Below, one piece after another: positions 34,026-34,229 of a stretch of 34,229 nucleotides of DNA. The notes under the pieces are model-generated. The model saw only the letters and a program-made list of their open reading frames with translations, was not told the DNA's origin and made no database searches. Numbering within the stretch: the first letter of the stretch is position 1; the number at the start of each line of letters is the position of its first letter. The stretch comes from Gemmatimonadota bacterium (GTDB lineage: Bacteria > Gemmatimonadota > Gemmatimonadetes > Gemmatimonadales > Gemmatimonadaceae): assembly GCA_016871855.1 (NCBI GenBank), contig VHBQ01000031.1, positions 1 to 34,229 of the forward strand, in the 5' to 3' direction. The position numbers were made by a program, and so were the translations under genes.

Positions 34026-34229
34026 GCCAGGCGCTGGCGCCACGCGTCGACGATCTCGTCGAAGATCGTCGCCAGCGGCACTGTGATCGACCAGCCCGGA
34101 TAGTGCGCCATCATCTTCCGAAGGTCGCTGTAATAGCAGATGTGGTCGCCGATGCGGTTGGTTGTGTCATACTCGGAGACCATCGGCTTGCCGGAGCGCG
34201 CCTCGACCAGCATGAAGGCTTCCATGATC
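34022..34229 (-). CDS. NAD-dependent sugar-nucleotide epimerase, C-terminal end (runs off right edge)
   Basis: Only about 68 C-terminal residues are visible. SIMEAFMLVEARSGKPM, then NRIGDHICYYSDLRKMMAHYPGW, closely recalls the C-terminus of CDP-paratose 2-epimerase-like short-chain dehydrogenases. The Rossmann and catalytic parts lie beyond the window. The frame is open to the right edge, so the internal Met codons are not the start. Its stop overlaps the glycosyltransferase GTG. The exact sugar specificity cannot be judged from this fragment. Confidence 0.7.
   Translation of the reverse strand, partial: IMEAFMLVEARSGKPMVSEYDTTNRIGDHICYYSDLRKMMAHYPGWSITVPLATIFDEIVDAWRQRLA

Overview
This is a GC-rich window (roughly two-thirds G+C by eye) from a Gram-negative bacterium. 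It most resembles Gemmatimonadota: paired M14 metallopeptidase-like proteins with Asp-rich loops, an Ig-like/RCC1 'CWG..GQLG' lipoprotein, a GWxTD-type protein, many GTG starts, and pervasive ATGA/GTGA gene overlaps. The taxonomic call is inferred from protein style only; there is no rRNA or tRNA gene in the window.

Layout, left to right. (A) 1-8008, minus strand, transcribed leftwards: rsmB, rpe, a TlpA/ResA-like thioredoxin, tsaD, two secreted M14-family proteins (one with intact catalytic residues, one apparently a pseudoenzyme) and the start of a secreted S9-type peptidase cut by the window edge. (B) 8203-10485, plus strand: a lipoprotein with three Ig-like repeats and a seven-repeat RCC1 propeller, interrupted by an in-frame TGA. 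It sits between fmt and rsmB, which are commonly adjacent in bacteria. A strong hairpin terminator follows it. (C) 10627-19894, minus strand: yebC, ruvC, ruvA, ruvB, a GWxTD-like envelope protein, queA, a ~118-bp inverted repeat, tgt, yajC, def, fmt. This covers Holliday-junction processing, queuosine synthesis, protein export and N-terminal formylation/deformylation. (D) 20099-23898, minus strand: a small hypothetical protein, a stand-alone DnaB-C/RecA-fold ATPase (broken by a one-base slip in a G7 run), a TPR/CsgG-like periplasmic protein (broken by an in-frame TAG) and an outer-membrane barrel-like protein. (E) 23988-31415, plus strand, tightly packed: a PorX-like response regulator fused to a PglZ phosphodiesterase domain, an MsbA-like ABC exporter, a glycosyltransferase, an LpxL/HtrB-type acyltransferase, a class V aminotransferase and an AlkD-type DNA glycosylase. 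(F) 31458-34229, minus strand: tyrS, then a GT4-like glycosyltransferase and the C-terminus of a sugar-nucleotide epimerase, probably the edge of a polysaccharide locus beyond the window.

The most notable points are: the PorX-type regulator leading a lipid-export/acylation gene set; three accessory genes each broken by a single lesion while every core gene is intact; a G7 run in the exact phase of a -1 slippery heptamer just before the Walker A motif of the DnaB-like ATPase; the M14 active/pseudoenzyme pair; and the ~118-bp hairpin between queA and tgt. I found no CRISPR array, transposase, integrase, tRNA or rRNA.
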